In this document: positions 7,637 to 16,190 of the stretch, one piece after another | How positions within the stretch are numbered: position 1 is the stretch's first letter | Layout of the letters: the number at the start of each line of letters is the position of its first letter | Program-made: the position numbers and the translations under genes | Origin: Hydrogenovibrio sp. UBA650 | GTDB lineage: Bacteria > Pseudomonadota > Gammaproteobacteria > Thiomicrospirales > Thiomicrospiraceae | NCBI GenBank assembly: GCA_002299245.1 | Contig: DBOI01000100.1 | Coordinates: forward strand, 1 to 34,676 | DNA length: 34,676 nt | Reading direction: 5' to 3' | Notes under the pieces: model-generated | What the model was told of the DNA's origin: nothing | Seen by the model: only the letters and a program-made list of their open reading frames with translations | Databases searched by the model: none

Positions 7637-8428
7637 ATGGCTATGACGCTTTCCAAGCTTAAAAAAATGCATTACAACCGGGAAAAAATAGCCTGCTTAA
7701 CTGCTTATGATGCCAGTATGGCTCATTGGCTTGATGTGGCAGGAGTTGATGTGATTCTGGTTGGTGATTCGCTGGGTATGGTCGTACAAGGTAATTTGAC
7801 GACTCTACCGGTTACTCTTGAAGAGATGGTATACCATACACGTATTGTGCAACAAGGAAATTCAAAAGCCTGGTGTGTCGCTGACCTACCGTTTATGTCG
7901 GATACCACACTGGAACAAACGCTTCAATCTGCTGCACGTTTAATGAAAGAAGGTGGTGCTAACATGGTTAAGCTGGAAGGGGGGGCAAGAGTGATTCACG
8001 CGGTAAACGCCCTTTCTGATCTCGGAGTGCCGGTTTGCGGCCACCTTGGCCTTCTTCCACAATCTGTTGAAAAGCATGGTTATAAGGTGAAAGGCCGTGA
8101 TGAAGACTCTTCAAAACAGTTATTGAATGAGGCTAAACAACTTGAACAGGCTGGTGCGGAGATGCTGGTTTTAGAGTGTGTACCAAGCCAGTTGGCAAAG
8201 CAGATAACTGAAAGTTTGAGTATTCCGGTAATAGGCATCGGTTCCGGTAAGGAAACGAGTGGGCAGGTTTTGGTTCTACATGATTTACTTGGTATTACGG
8301 TGGGTAAACCCCCAAAATTTGCCAAGAACTATATGCTGTTTTCGGAGTCAATTCAACAGGCCATTGAAAATTATGTAGCCGAAGTTAAAGCGCAGAAATT
8401 TCCAGATAACTCTCATCTAATTGATTAA
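7637..8428 (+). CDS. panB: 3-methyl-2-oxobutanoate hydroxymethyltransferase
   Basis: PanB makes ketopantoate from 2-oxoisovalerate and methylene-tetrahydrofolate, the first step to pantothenate. Magnesium-site residues lie in LVGDSLGMVVQG, followed by TLPVTLEEMVYHT and ADLPFMS. The catalytic glutamate is in LVLECVPS, and VIGIGSG follows. I prefer ATG 7637 (263 residues, close to the 264 of E. coli) because AGGAAG sits 4 nt before it. The earlier in-frame ATG at 7619 (269 residues) has no ribosome site. The gene follows folK and precedes panC by 5 bp. Having the folate gene next to a folate-consuming step is common. Confidence 0.97.
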   Translation: MAMTLSKLKKMHYNREKIACLTAYDASMAHWLDVAGVDVILVGDSLGMVVQGNLTTLPVTLEEMVYHTRIVQQGNSKAWCVADLPFMSDTTLEQTLQSAARLMKEGGANMVKLEGGARVIHAVNALSDLGVPVCGHLGLLPQSVEKHGYKVKGRDEDSSKQLLNEAKQLEQAGAEMLVLECVPSQLAKQITESLSIPVIGIGSGKETSGQVLVLHDLLGITVGKPPKFAKNYMLFSESIQQAIENYVAEVKAQKFPDNSHLID

Positions 8429-8433
8429 TCGAA

Positions 8434-9279
8434 ATGCAGGTTTTTAACCAAGTTCAAGCTATCCGCGACCAGGTAAGCGAGTGGAAACAAGCACGGTTAA
8501 AAGTTGGTTTTGTGCCGACAATGGGCAATCTGCATGCAGGTCATCTTAGCTTGGTCAGGCTGGCTCAAAAATCATGCGACAAGGTTGTCGTCAGTATCTT
8601 TGTTAATCCAACTCAGTTTGGTCCCAATGAGGATTTTGATAGCTATCCACGTACCTTTGAGGCAGATCAGCAGAAACTGCAAGAGCTGGCCACTGATGCA
8701 GTTTTTTACCCTTCTGTTGAAGAGATGTATCCCAATGGCTTGAAGCAAACATTAGTTCAGGTTCCAGCAGATTTAACAGGCCTGTTAGAAGGCTCAAGCC
8801 GACCTGAACATTTTGATGGCGTGACAACAGTAGTTTGTAAGCTGTTTAATATGGTTCAACCACATAAGGCGGTATTTGGCCAAAAAGACTTTCAACAGCT
8901 TGTAGTGCTGAAAAAAATGGTTGCTGAGCTGGCTATTCCAATAGAGATTATTGGAGCTCCAATTGAGCGTGACAGCGATGGTTTAGCCTTGAGTTCCAGA
9001 AATCAGTATCTTAACCCTGAACAGAGATCAATTGCGCCTAAGCTCTATGAAAGCTTACAGGAAATGGCTCAACAGCTGATTAACAGGCCTGTTAATTTTG
9101 CTGAATTGGAAAACAAGGCGACTGCTAGATTGCTCCATGAAGGTTTTGATAAGGTAGATTATGTTAAGGTCTGTAACCCTGCTACGCTTCGTCCAGCTTC
9201 AGAAGATGATAAAACAATCGTGATTTTAGCCGTTGCCCGGCTAGGCTCAACCCGTATCTTGGACAATATCTTGCTATAA
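8434..9279 (+). CDS. panC: Pantothenate synthetase (pantoate-beta-alanine ligase)
   Basis: PanC condenses pantoate with beta-alanine using ATP through a pantoyl-adenylate. The 281 residues have PTMGNLHAGHLSL (HIGH-type nucleotide motif), VSIFVNPTQFGPNEDF, GQKDFQQL and LALSSRNQYL, the expected series. It starts 5 bp after panB and is surely in the same transcript. Beta-alanine comes from PanD, encoded convergently at 10890-11288. Two copies of the 14-bp palindrome TAACAGGCCTGTTA lie inside this gene (8774-8787 and 9081-9094). Confidence 0.97.
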   Translation: MQVFNQVQAIRDQVSEWKQARLKVGFVPTMGNLHAGHLSLVRLAQKSCDKVVVSIFVNPTQFGPNEDFDSYPRTFEADQQKLQELATDAVFYPSVEEMYPNGLKQTLVQVPADLTGLLEGSSRPEHFDGVTTVVCKLFNMVQPHKAVFGQKDFQQLVVLKKMVAELAIPIEIIGAPIERDSDGLALSSRNQYLNPEQRSIAPKLYESLQEMAQQLINRPVNFAELENKATARLLHEGFDKVDYVKVCNPATLRPASEDDKTIVILAVARLGSTRILDNILL

Positions 9280-9287
9280 ATTATTCT

Positions 9288-9303
9288 AAGTTTTCGAAAA
9301 CTT
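9288..9303. repeat. 16-bp perfect palindrome after panC
   Basis: AAGTTTTCGAAAACTT is perfectly self-complementary and lies 9 bp after the panC stop. No T-tract follows, so it is not a typical terminator. It might act as a binding site upstream of the stator genes. Confidence 0.45.
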
Positions 9304-9333
9304 GGTCTTAGCTAAACAAGGCTTGGTTTTAGC
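9301..9333 (+). promoter_or_regulatory. Direct repeats upstream of the stator operon
   Basis: CTTGGTCTTAGC (9301-9312) and CTTGGTTTTAGC (9322-9333) differ at one base and are spaced 21 bp apart, two helical turns. They lie just before the pomA/motA leader. This suggests a cooperative activator or repressor site; the factor is unknown. Confidence 0.35.
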
Positions 9334-9365
9334 GTTTATTAACAATTTCAATAGCATATACATTT

Positions 9366-10133
9366 ATGAGTTTCTCAACCCTTATTGGTTTTATTGCTGG
9401 GATTACCATTGTCTTATTGGCAATGTCTCTCGGCTCTTCCATATTGATGTTTTTTAACATCCCCGGCTTGATGATTGTAATTGGCGGAACAATCGCTGCA
9501 ACAATGATTCGATATTCAATGGCGGAGAGTTTTAAGGCAATTGGCATGTCTTTCAGTGTCTTGAAAGTGACTAAAGAGGTCCGTGACTTTAATGAATTAA
9601 TTGATATTACTGAGGATCTTTTGAGATTAGTTCGTTCCAAGGGGGCGTTGGCCATGGATAACTATGAGGTCAATAATGCATTTTTTCAATCCGGGGTGAG
9701 AATGATGGTGGATGGCTATGCTCCGGAGCTGGTTCAACAGACTTTAAGAGAACAAAACCGACGGATGATTGAAAAAGCGGAGACCAGTGCAGGTGTGTTT
9801 CGTTCTATCGGTGAAGCTGCTCCAGCGTTTGGTATGATTGGAACCTTGGTTGGACTGATTCAGATGCTTTCCAATTTAAGTGATCCTGCAAGTATTGGTC
9901 CCGCGATGGCTGTTGCCATGTTGACAACGCTATATGGTGCCATGATTGCCAACCTCTTTGCCTTGCCAATGGCTGATAAAATTGAGTCTTGGGCGCAAAT
10001 TGAATCGGAAAGACAGGCGTTGATTATGGAAGCGGTAGATAGTATCAGTCACGGCCACAACCCTGCCGTTATGCGCGATTTGTTAGCTCCTTTCTTGCAA
10101 GGCAATAAAAAGGCACTAGAAAATGGGCGTTAA
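9366..10133 (+). CDS. pomA: Flagellar stator protein MotA/PomA (sodium-type)
   Basis: This subunit of the ion-driven flagellar stator is an inner-membrane protein that couples ion flow to torque. The 255 residues have four predicted membrane helices: two near the N-terminus (to about residue 50) and two late, within GEAAPAFGMIGTLVGLIQML and the MAVAMLTTLYGAMIANLFA segment. The late pair matches PomA and MotP more than proton-type MotA, which points to sodium; this is inference from similarity. The cytoplasmic loop is long and charged, as needed for contact with FliG. The stop overlaps the start of the partner gene by 11 bp. No other flagellar gene is in the window. Confidence 0.9.
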   Translation: MSFSTLIGFIAGITIVLLAMSLGSSILMFFNIPGLMIVIGGTIAATMIRYSMAESFKAIGMSFSVLKVTKEVRDFNELIDITEDLLRLVRSKGALAMDNYEVNNAFFQSGVRMMVDGYAPELVQQTLREQNRRMIEKAETSAGVFRSIGEAAPAFGMIGTLVGLIQMLSNLSDPASIGPAMAVAMLTTLYGAMIANLFALPMADKIESWAQIESERQALIMEAVDSISHGHNPAVMRDLLAPFLQGNKKALENGR

Positions 10134-10860
10134 ATGTAAACCCAAAGCTCCGTGGGTAATGACATTTGCCGATCTGATGTCACTGTTAATGGCTTTGTTC
10201 GTACTCCTGTTTGCCATGTCAGAAATTAAAATCCCAAAATATCAGGCGGTTGTTGAATCGATGAATGAAGCCTTGGGTAATGGTTCTGAATTGTCGCCGG
10301 AACAGGAGCAATTTTTCCAATCTTTAAAACAGAATCTTGATGCAGAAGATGTAGAAGAAATGACAATGGTTCAAGTAATGAAGAGTTTATCTGAACCTAC
10401 TGAACAAAGTCTAGAACCCTTCTATGAAAGTTTGATTGAGACTTATCAGAAAATCGACCAAACCCAAAAGGTAAAAATAAAATTCAATTCGTTGAAAAAT
10501 CAGGTTTCTATCGTTTTTCCTGAGGAGGTTGCATTTGATCCGGGTCGAGCAATTTTAAAACCCGAGTTCAGGGAGCTACTTGATAATTTTTTTGTTTTTC
10601 AAAGAAAAGATATCGCCGTCAAAGTTGTCGGTCATACCGATTCTAGACCTGTATCTGGCGGGCGGTTTAAATCTAACTGGGAGCTTTCAAGTGCACGTGC
10701 TTCAAGTGTCGTTGATTTCCTACTGCTTAATGGTTCGATTCAGGCTGAACAAAGTGAAGCTGTTGGTGTCGCAGATACTCAACCCATTTCCGAAGGTAGA
10801 ACTGAATCGGATTACGCAAAAAACAGGCGGGTAGAGGTTTTAATCCGGCCTGTTAATTAA
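10123..10860 (+). CDS. pomB: Flagellar stator protein MotB/PomB
   Basis: This is the partner stator subunit. A short cytoplasmic N-terminus leads into one membrane helix in the segment TFADLMSLLMALFVLLFAM, whose Asp (D17) is the ion-carrying residue. A periplasmic linker of about 100 residues rich in acidic residues follows. An OmpA-like peptidoglycan-binding domain (about 140-245) contains VGHTDSRPVSGG, NWELSSARA and KNRRVEV. The 245 residues are slightly short for the family but complete. The ATG at 10123 overlaps the end of pomA by 11 bp, indicating translational coupling. Confidence 0.92.
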   Translation: MGVKCKPKAPWVMTFADLMSLLMALFVLLFAMSEIKIPKYQAVVESMNEALGNGSELSPEQEQFFQSLKQNLDAEDVEEMTMVQVMKSLSEPTEQSLEPFYESLIETYQKIDQTQKVKIKFNSLKNQVSIVFPEEVAFDPGRAILKPEFRELLDNFFVFQRKDIAVKVVGHTDSRPVSGGRFKSNWELSSARASSVVDFLLLNGSIQAEQSEAVGVADTQPISEGRTESDYAKNRRVEVLIRPVN

Positions 10861-10889
10861 TCTAATAATGATTGTTGTTGAGAAGAGTG

Positions 10890-11288
10890 CTAGCTGGCCT
10901 TTGAAATATCAGCCATAGTAGGATGAACGGTATTTCGAGTATTAGTTATGTGATTGTCTTCATCGACATAGACCATAACGGGTTTAAAGCTGTCAGCCTC
11001 TTTTTCGAACATATTCGCGTAGGTAGCGATGATCAGCAGATCTTTAGGGTTTGCCTTATGGGCCGCAGCACCGTTTACAGAGATTATGCCACTGTTTTCT
11101 TCAGCTCGAATGGCATAGGTTGTGAAGCGTTCACCATTATTGACGTTATAGATCTGAATTTGCTCATATTCACGAATTCCGGCGACATCTAGAAGGTGTC
11201 CGTCGATTGCACAGGAACCTTCGTAGTCTAGCTCGGCATGAGTTGTGGTAACTCGGTGTATTTTCGACTTAAGTAGCGTTACTTGCAT
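10890..11288 (-). CDS. panD: Aspartate 1-decarboxylase
   Basis: PanD makes beta-alanine for pantothenate. It is translated as a proenzyme that cleaves itself at Gly24-Ser25 to create a pyruvoyl group; that site is visible in DYEGSCAID. Other hallmarks are NVNNGERFTTYAI and SVNGAAAHKANPKDLLIIATYA. The 132 residues compare with 126 in E. coli. It is convergent to the stator operon and separated from panBC, so it needs its own promoter. A -10-like TATAAT lies on the minus strand at 11373-11378, without a clear -35. No strong terminator was seen in the 29 bp before pomB ends. Confidence 0.97.
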   Translation of the reverse strand: MQVTLLKSKIHRVTTTHAELDYEGSCAIDGHLLDVAGIREYEQIQIYNVNNGERFTTYAIRAEENSGIISVNGAAAHKANPKDLLIIATYANMFEKEADSFKPVMVYVDEDNHITNTRNTVHPTMADISKAS

Positions 11289-11405
11289 AGTATTCTCTTA
11301 TTGAATGGGATCACCATTGCCCAGTTCAGTTACATGGTTGGTAATGAACCGTAAATTCTAAATAGGCTGCATATTATACTTGTATTTGAGCAAATTTCTA
11401 TGCAT

Positions 11406-11434
11406 AAAAAACCCGCATTGGAGCGGGTTTTTTT
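11406..11434 (-). terminator. Intrinsic terminator of ppc
   Basis: The stem ACCCGC / GCGGGT, extended by flanking A-T pairs, closes a 6-nt loop. A-runs and T-runs flank it on both strands. It lies about 20 bp past the ppc stop on the minus strand. Confidence 0.85.
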
Positions 11435-11453
11435 AGCAATAAACAAGTTGCCG

Positions 11454-14240
11454 TTAACCTGTATTACGCATACCCGCTGCAATTGCGTTAATGCTGTTAA
11501 GCAGCGGCGATAACCACATCTCTTGCTCTTCTTGAGTGCGGCTTTCATCTTTAAAGCGTCCTAGCAGTACCATCTGAATATTATTCAGTGGAACTAGATA
11601 CGGGTTGCGACGTTTTAGCGATAGCTGAATTGTTGGGTTATCAGCCATTAGGTACTCGCTCTCTGTAATTTGCAGAATGCGTTCAACTGAACGACTATGC
11701 TCTTCGGCAATCATACTGTAAATCTTTTGGGCGATGGCTTGATCTTGCCCAAGCTTAGTGTATTCAGCACCAACATCCAGGTCGGTTTTTAACAGTGCCA
11801 TCTGGATGTTACTCATAATCGCACTAAAGAATGGCCAGTTTTCACACATCTCCTTAAGGCGATCTTCACCCTGTGCTTCAATCCATTTGTCGATTGCATA
11901 ACCGGTTCCCTGCCAGGCCGGGAAGGTTAGACGAGCCTGAGCCCAACCGAATATCCATGGAATGGCACGAATCGATGATTTGGACAGGTTGCCCTTTTTA
12001 CGGTGAGATGGACGTGATCCAATATTCAACAGGCCAATTTCTGTAACCGGAGTGGCTTCATAGAAGAAGTCAAAGAAGCCTTCGGTATTGTCAGTCAACT
12101 CACGATAGTTAAATTCACCATCTTTCGACAATTGCGCCATCGCTTCAAGATATTCTGGCTTATCAGCATTGACAGATTTAACCAGGTTGGTACTGGCTTT
12201 CATCAGACCTGTTACACCTAGTGACAGCTCGTACATAGCCGTTTCAGAGTTGCTGTATTTGTATGACAGAACTTCACCCTGTTCAGTAAACTTGATTGAA
12301 CCGCGAACAGTACCGGTGGGTTGTGACAGGATTGCAAAGTGAGTTGGTCCACCACCACGGCCAACAGTACCACCACGACCATGGAATAGTCGGCAATCAA
12401 CACCGTGTTGGTCAACCAGATCCATAATTTCGCGTTGAGCTTGATATAGGCTCCAGGCCGACGAGAGGTTACCACCATCTTTTGCTGAGTCTGAGTAACC
12501 GAGCATAATCTCTTGCTCATTACCTGAGGCGTTTAATAATGCTTTGTAAGTCTCGTTCTCAAACAGTGCTTGAGTGACAGGAACAATGTGCTCAAGGTCA
12601 ACAATAGTCTCAAATAGAGGTGAGATATTGATGTCACAGTATGGTTCGCCAGCGTTGTATCCAGCCAAGCCTGCCTGGTGGGCAAGGAATAGAACTTCCA
12701 TTACGTGACTGGCTTGGTGAGTCATTGAGATAATGTAGTTATTGAATGCCTTAGGACTGATCTCTTTGCGCATTTCACGAATCACATTAAAGACTTCAAG
12801 AACCTCTTTGGTCATATCTTTAAGCGCAAGATGTTGAGTGTCAATAATAGTCGCTGAAGCAACGTGTTCTGCCAGTAGTGTTAATTTCTCTTGTTCTGAA
12901 AGTGCGTTGTAATCGATGTTTAGATGCGCAAGTAGATCGGCAACAGCATCGGTATGAACATCAGATTCTTGACGAATATCCAAACGCATCAGGAAGAAAC
13001 CAAACGTTTTAACCAATCGGATCAGATCTTGCAGTTCTTCATTAGCGACATTTTCGTCACCGTGATCACAGAGTGATTGGTGGATCAATTCAAGGTCAGC
13101 CAAAAACTCATCTTCAGATTGATATGCGAATTGTCCCTTGTCGATAGGCTTGTTATTCAGTTGAGCTTCAACATAGTCGAGGTTCTGCTTTAGACGACCA
13201 TCCATTAGGTATAGGAAGCGACGATAAGGTTCGTTTTTGAAACGTTCTGGACGCGACTTAAATACCGATTCAATCAGGTCGGAATCAACAATTGTCGAAC
13301 GATTAATAATCTCTTGTGAAATATTACACAGGTGGCGTGAATGAGTCAGCTTTGAGCTCAGGTCAAAAATTCGATTCTGGTACTCATAAAGTACCGCACG
13401 TGTTTGCAGTAATAGGGCTTTGACTGTGGTGTCATGAGTGACGAATGGGTTACCATCGCGATCTCCACCAATCCAAGACCCAAAGGTTAGGAAGTTTGGC
13501 GTTTCGATCTCATCACCAGGGTAGTGCTTGGCCAAAGCGCGCTCCATGTAGCGGTAAACTTGAGGAACGGCATCGAATAGGGATTTACGGAAATAGTAGA
13601 TTCCGTTACGGATTTCATCTTCAACGGTTGGCTTCTCACGGCGAACCTCATCGGTTTGCCATAATACCTGAACCTGTGACTCAAGTTGTTGATATACCGA
13701 CTCTTTTTCGTATTCATTGTTGTAATCGTCGGCTTCATTGAGCTTGCTGATATCCAGGAACAGACGACGAAGGTTATCCATTACTGAGCGGCGTTTTGAC
13801 TCAGTCGGGTGGGCAGTGAATACTGGAATATAGTTCAATTTGTTCAAGAGCTCCTGAACCTGATTAGCATCCAGGCCTTGCTCTTTAAACTCTCCAACGG
13901 TGTTCAGTACTGATCCGGTCCAGAAAGGGCCATCTGAGATAAGTTGGCTCTGTCTCTCGTGGTACTGATGCTCTTCTTCCGCAAGGTTGACCAAGCTAAA
14001 GTAGAGGTTGAAGGCGCGAATAATCAGATTTAGCTGATCCGGGTCTCTGGATTCAATAAAGCTTTTAAGCTCAGAACGGAGTTCTGGGTTATCGTTTGTT
14101 TGCAGTTCAATGTAACCCTTACGCAGTTTTTCAACGGCATTAAAAGTCTCTTCTCCTACCTGTTTGGTAATTACTTTTCCAAGGATATTACCCAGTAATT
14201 TAACGCGAGCTCTTAATTGCTTGTCTCGATTTTCAGCCAT
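11454..14240 (-). CDS. ppc: Phosphoenolpyruvate carboxylase
   Basis: This enzyme carboxylates PEP to oxaloacetate, feeding the TCA cycle and fixing bicarbonate. From ATG 14240 it has 928 residues, a normal length. Catalytic elements are FTAHPTESKRRS (catalytic His144), WIGGDRDGNPFVT, MLGYSDSAKDGG and the LFHGRGGTVGRGGGPTH loop. It ends in the family's typical R-N-T-G. A longer frame reaches 14267, but that start would be TTG and adds nine unconserved residues. It is followed by a terminator at 11406-11434. ppa and fbp lie upstream on the same strand, each with its own terminator, so the three are neighbours in metabolism rather than a tight operon. Confidence 0.98.
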   Translation of the reverse strand: MAENRDKQLRARVKLLGNILGKVITKQVGEETFNAVEKLRKGYIELQTNDNPELRSELKSFIESRDPDQLNLIIRAFNLYFSLVNLAEEEHQYHERQSQLISDGPFWTGSVLNTVGEFKEQGLDANQVQELLNKLNYIPVFTAHPTESKRRSVMDNLRRLFLDISKLNEADDYNNEYEKESVYQQLESQVQVLWQTDEVRREKPTVEDEIRNGIYYFRKSLFDAVPQVYRYMERALAKHYPGDEIETPNFLTFGSWIGGDRDGNPFVTHDTTVKALLLQTRAVLYEYQNRIFDLSSKLTHSRHLCNISQEIINRSTIVDSDLIESVFKSRPERFKNEPYRRFLYLMDGRLKQNLDYVEAQLNNKPIDKGQFAYQSEDEFLADLELIHQSLCDHGDENVANEELQDLIRLVKTFGFFLMRLDIRQESDVHTDAVADLLAHLNIDYNALSEQEKLTLLAEHVASATIIDTQHLALKDMTKEVLEVFNVIREMRKEISPKAFNNYIISMTHQASHVMEVLFLAHQAGLAGYNAGEPYCDINISPLFETIVDLEHIVPVTQALFENETYKALLNASGNEQEIMLGYSDSAKDGGNLSSAWSLYQAQREIMDLVDQHGVDCRLFHGRGGTVGRGGGPTHFAILSQPTGTVRGSIKFTEQGEVLSYKYSNSETAMYELSLGVTGLMKASTNLVKSVNADKPEYLEAMAQLSKDGEFNYRELTDNTEGFFDFFYEATPVTEIGLLNIGSRPSHRKKGNLSKSSIRAIPWIFGWAQARLTFPAWQGTGYAIDKWIEAQGEDRLKEMCENWPFFSAIMSNIQMALLKTDLDVGAEYTKLGQDQAIAQKIYSMIAEEHSRSVERILQITESEYLMADNPTIQLSLKRRNPYLVPLNNIQMVLLGRFKDESRTQEEQEMWLSPLLNSINAIAAGMRNTG

Positions 14241-14345
14241 GATTATTCTCAGTGTTTTTTGAAACAAAATTAGTAAACAATTATATCAGATATAGCCTTG
14301 GTTTTTTATAGGCCGGTGATGAAAAATCGTATTTAAAAGGCCATA

Positions 14346-14371
14346 AAAAAACCCTCGAATAAGAGGGTTTT
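14346..14371 (-). terminator. Intrinsic terminator of ppa
   Basis: The stem AAAACCCTC / GAGGGTTTT closes a 6-nt loop. Extra T residues follow on the minus strand. It lies 23 bp past the ppa stop. Confidence 0.85.
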
Positions 14372-14393
14372 ATACTAAAGCCGAGAAGTTCAA

Positions 14394-14921
14394 TTATTTC
14401 GCTTCGAATTGCTTAACACCGTTAAGTATCTCCTGGCGAGCGTCATCAACATCACCCCAACCATCAACTTTTACCCATTTACCAGGCTCTAGTGCTTTGT
14501 AGTGGCTAAAGAAGTGTTCGATTTGCTCTTTAAGTAGAGGGATATCTTCGACTTTTTCGATGTTTGAGTAGATTGGTGAAAGTTTATCTACAGGTACAGC
14601 AACAACCTTGGCGTCTTCACCACCATCATCGGTCATTTTGAAGATGCCGATTGGACGACAACGAATTACTGATCCGATCATTAGTGGGTGCGGAGTAACA
14701 ACGAGTACATCTACTGGGTCACCATCGTCAGAAAGAGTGTCGTTAATGTAGCCGTAATTAGCAGGGTATGAAAGGGTGGAACCTTGTAGACGGTCAACCC
14801 ATACTAGGTCTGTATCTTTGTCTACTTCATATTTGATTGGCGGTGCAAACGCAGGGATTTCGATAATAACGTTTACATCATTTGGTACATCTTTTCCGGC
14901 AGGTACTGCAGCGTATCCCAT
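14394..14921 (-). CDS. ppa: Inorganic pyrophosphatase, family I
   Basis: This soluble magnesium enzyme splits pyrophosphate, pulling biosynthetic reactions forward. The 175 residues match the hexameric bacterial family I type. The signature DDGDPVDVLV supplies metal-binding aspartates. KYEVDKD, YPANYGYI and the late FFSHYKALEPGKWVKV are family hallmarks. The ATG at 14921 is preceded by AAGGA. Terminators lie on both sides (14964-14996 from fbp, 14346-14371 its own), so it is probably transcribed alone. Confidence 0.98.
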   Translation of the reverse strand: MGYAAVPAGKDVPNDVNVIIEIPAFAPPIKYEVDKDTDLVWVDRLQGSTLSYPANYGYINDTLSDDGDPVDVLVVTPHPLMIGSVIRCRPIGIFKMTDDGGEDAKVVAVPVDKLSPIYSNIEKVEDIPLLKEQIEHFFSHYKALEPGKWVKVDGWGDVDDARQEILNGVKQFEAK

Positions 14922-14963
14922 GATATTTTTCCTTAAATCTATTTAATTAAATTCTTAAACTAA

Positions 14964-14996
14964 AACACCCGCCCACAATAATTGTAGGCGGGTGTT
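14964..14996 (-). terminator. Intrinsic terminator of fbp
   Basis: A long stem, AACACCCGCC / GGCGGGTGTT, continues after a C-A mismatch into ACAAT / ATTGT. On the minus strand it is followed by a TTTTAGTTT tail. It lies 23 bp past the fbp stop. Confidence 0.85.
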
Positions 14997-15019
14997 GAAA
15001 CCTAGTGTTGGTCTAGCTA

Positions 15020-15988
15020 TTACTTGTGGTAAGCAACGACTTTTGCAACTTCGTTTTTAGAACCTAGTACAACTGGTACGCGGTCGTGGATACCTTCAGG
15101 AGCAACGTCCATGATATCGATACGACCAGTTGAAGAAGCACCTCCAGCTTGCTCAACGATCATAGACATTGGGTTACCTTCGTACATTAGGCGAAGCTTA
15201 CCAGCTTTTGATGGATCACGGTTGTCGTAAGGGTACATGAAAATACCACCACGAACCAGGATACGGTGAACTTCCGCAACCATTGAAGCAACCCAACGCA
15301 TGTTGTAACGTTTACCTAGAGGACCTTCTTCACCTTGTAGGCAGTCATCGATGTACTGCTTCATTTCCGGTTCCCAGAAACGCTGGTTAGACATGTTGAT
15401 TGCGAATTCAGCAGTATCTTCAGGAATTTGGATGTTTGATTTAGTTTGAATGAACTCACCCATGTTGCGGTCTAGAGTATAGAAGCTAACCCCATTACCA
15501 GTTGTCATAACCAGCAGTGCGGAAGGGCCGTAAAGAACGTAACCAGCCGCTACTTGCTTGCGACCATTTTGTAGGAATACTTCCTGGTTGTCGCCTGAAG
15601 TGTCATCTTGGGCTTCTAGTACAGAGAAAATTGTACCAACAGAAAGGTTAACGTCGATGTTTGAAGAGCCGTCTAACGGATCAAAAGTAACTAGGTATTT
15701 ACCGTCAGCGTTTGCAGCAATCGTGTAGTCTTCTTCTTCAGAACCAACACCACGAACATATGGGTTTGCAACAAGGATGTCTTTTAGAAGATCGTTAGAG
15801 ATAACGTCAAGTTTCTTTTGAGTTTCACCTTGAACGTTTTCATCTTCAGTAGCACCAAGGATTCCAGCCATTTCACCTTGAGCAAGCAGGTAAGCAATCT
15901 CTTTACATGCTACTGTTACGTCCTTGATAACAAGCTCTAATTCAGCGCTGACACCATCGGCAGCTAATACTTGATCTAATCTTTTCAT
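15020..15988 (-). CDS. fbp: Fructose-1,6-bisphosphatase, class I
   Basis: This enzyme removes the C1 phosphate of fructose-1,6-bisphosphate in gluconeogenesis and, in autotrophs, the Calvin cycle. The 322 residues have the metal and substrate motif FDPLDGSSNIDVN (about residues 102-113), GSEEED at 82-87, and the active-site segment GGIFMYPYDNRDP. It starts at ATG 15988 after a GAGAGA ribosome site. It is divergent from thiI across about 200 bp, where no confident promoter was found. Its presence beside ppc and ppa fits a carbon-fixing or gluconeogenic lifestyle, but no Calvin-cycle-specific gene is in the window. Confidence 0.98.
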   Translation of the reverse strand: MKRLDQVLAADGVSAELELVIKDVTVACKEIAYLLAQGEMAGILGATEDENVQGETQKKLDVISNDLLKDILVANPYVRGVGSEEEDYTIAANADGKYLVTFDPLDGSSNIDVNLSVGTIFSVLEAQDDTSGDNQEVFLQNGRKQVAAGYVLYGPSALLVMTTGNGVSFYTLDRNMGEFIQTKSNIQIPEDTAEFAINMSNQRFWEPEMKQYIDDCLQGEEGPLGKRYNMRWVASMVAEVHRILVRGGIFMYPYDNRDPSKAGKLRLMYEGNPMSMIVEQAGGASSTGRIDIMDVAPEGIHDRVPVVLGSKNEVAKVVAYHK

Positions 15989-16190
15989 CGAGAGTCTCTC
16001 TGTATTAATTTAAATTACAAACCCCGCCAATTTTAACATGCAAACAGCAGGTTTATCAATTTAAAGAAATTTTACATTTTATATTTCTGATTAATTTTTA
16101 TCTGAAATTAAAGCTATTGAACAGGCCTTAAAATAGGTTTGTAGTACAATATTGTGGATTCAGTTAAAGCACTCCAAAAGAAGTTTAAGT

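Noticed and set aside
13445..13741. Plus-strand 98-residue frame inside ppc
   Set aside because: It is antisense to well-conserved PEP carboxylase sequence and has no recognisable features.
14241..14267. Nine-residue N-terminal extension of ppc
   Set aside because: It would need a TTG start; ATG 14240 gives normal PEPC length and N-terminus.
16117..16150. TTGAAC ... TACAAT as a thiI promoter
   Set aside because: The spacer would be 22 bp, too long for a sigma-70 promoter.
16152..16190. Thirteen-residue N-terminal extension of thiI
   Set aside because: It uses TTG, and starting at ATG 16191 puts the disulfide cysteine at position 344, as in E. coli.
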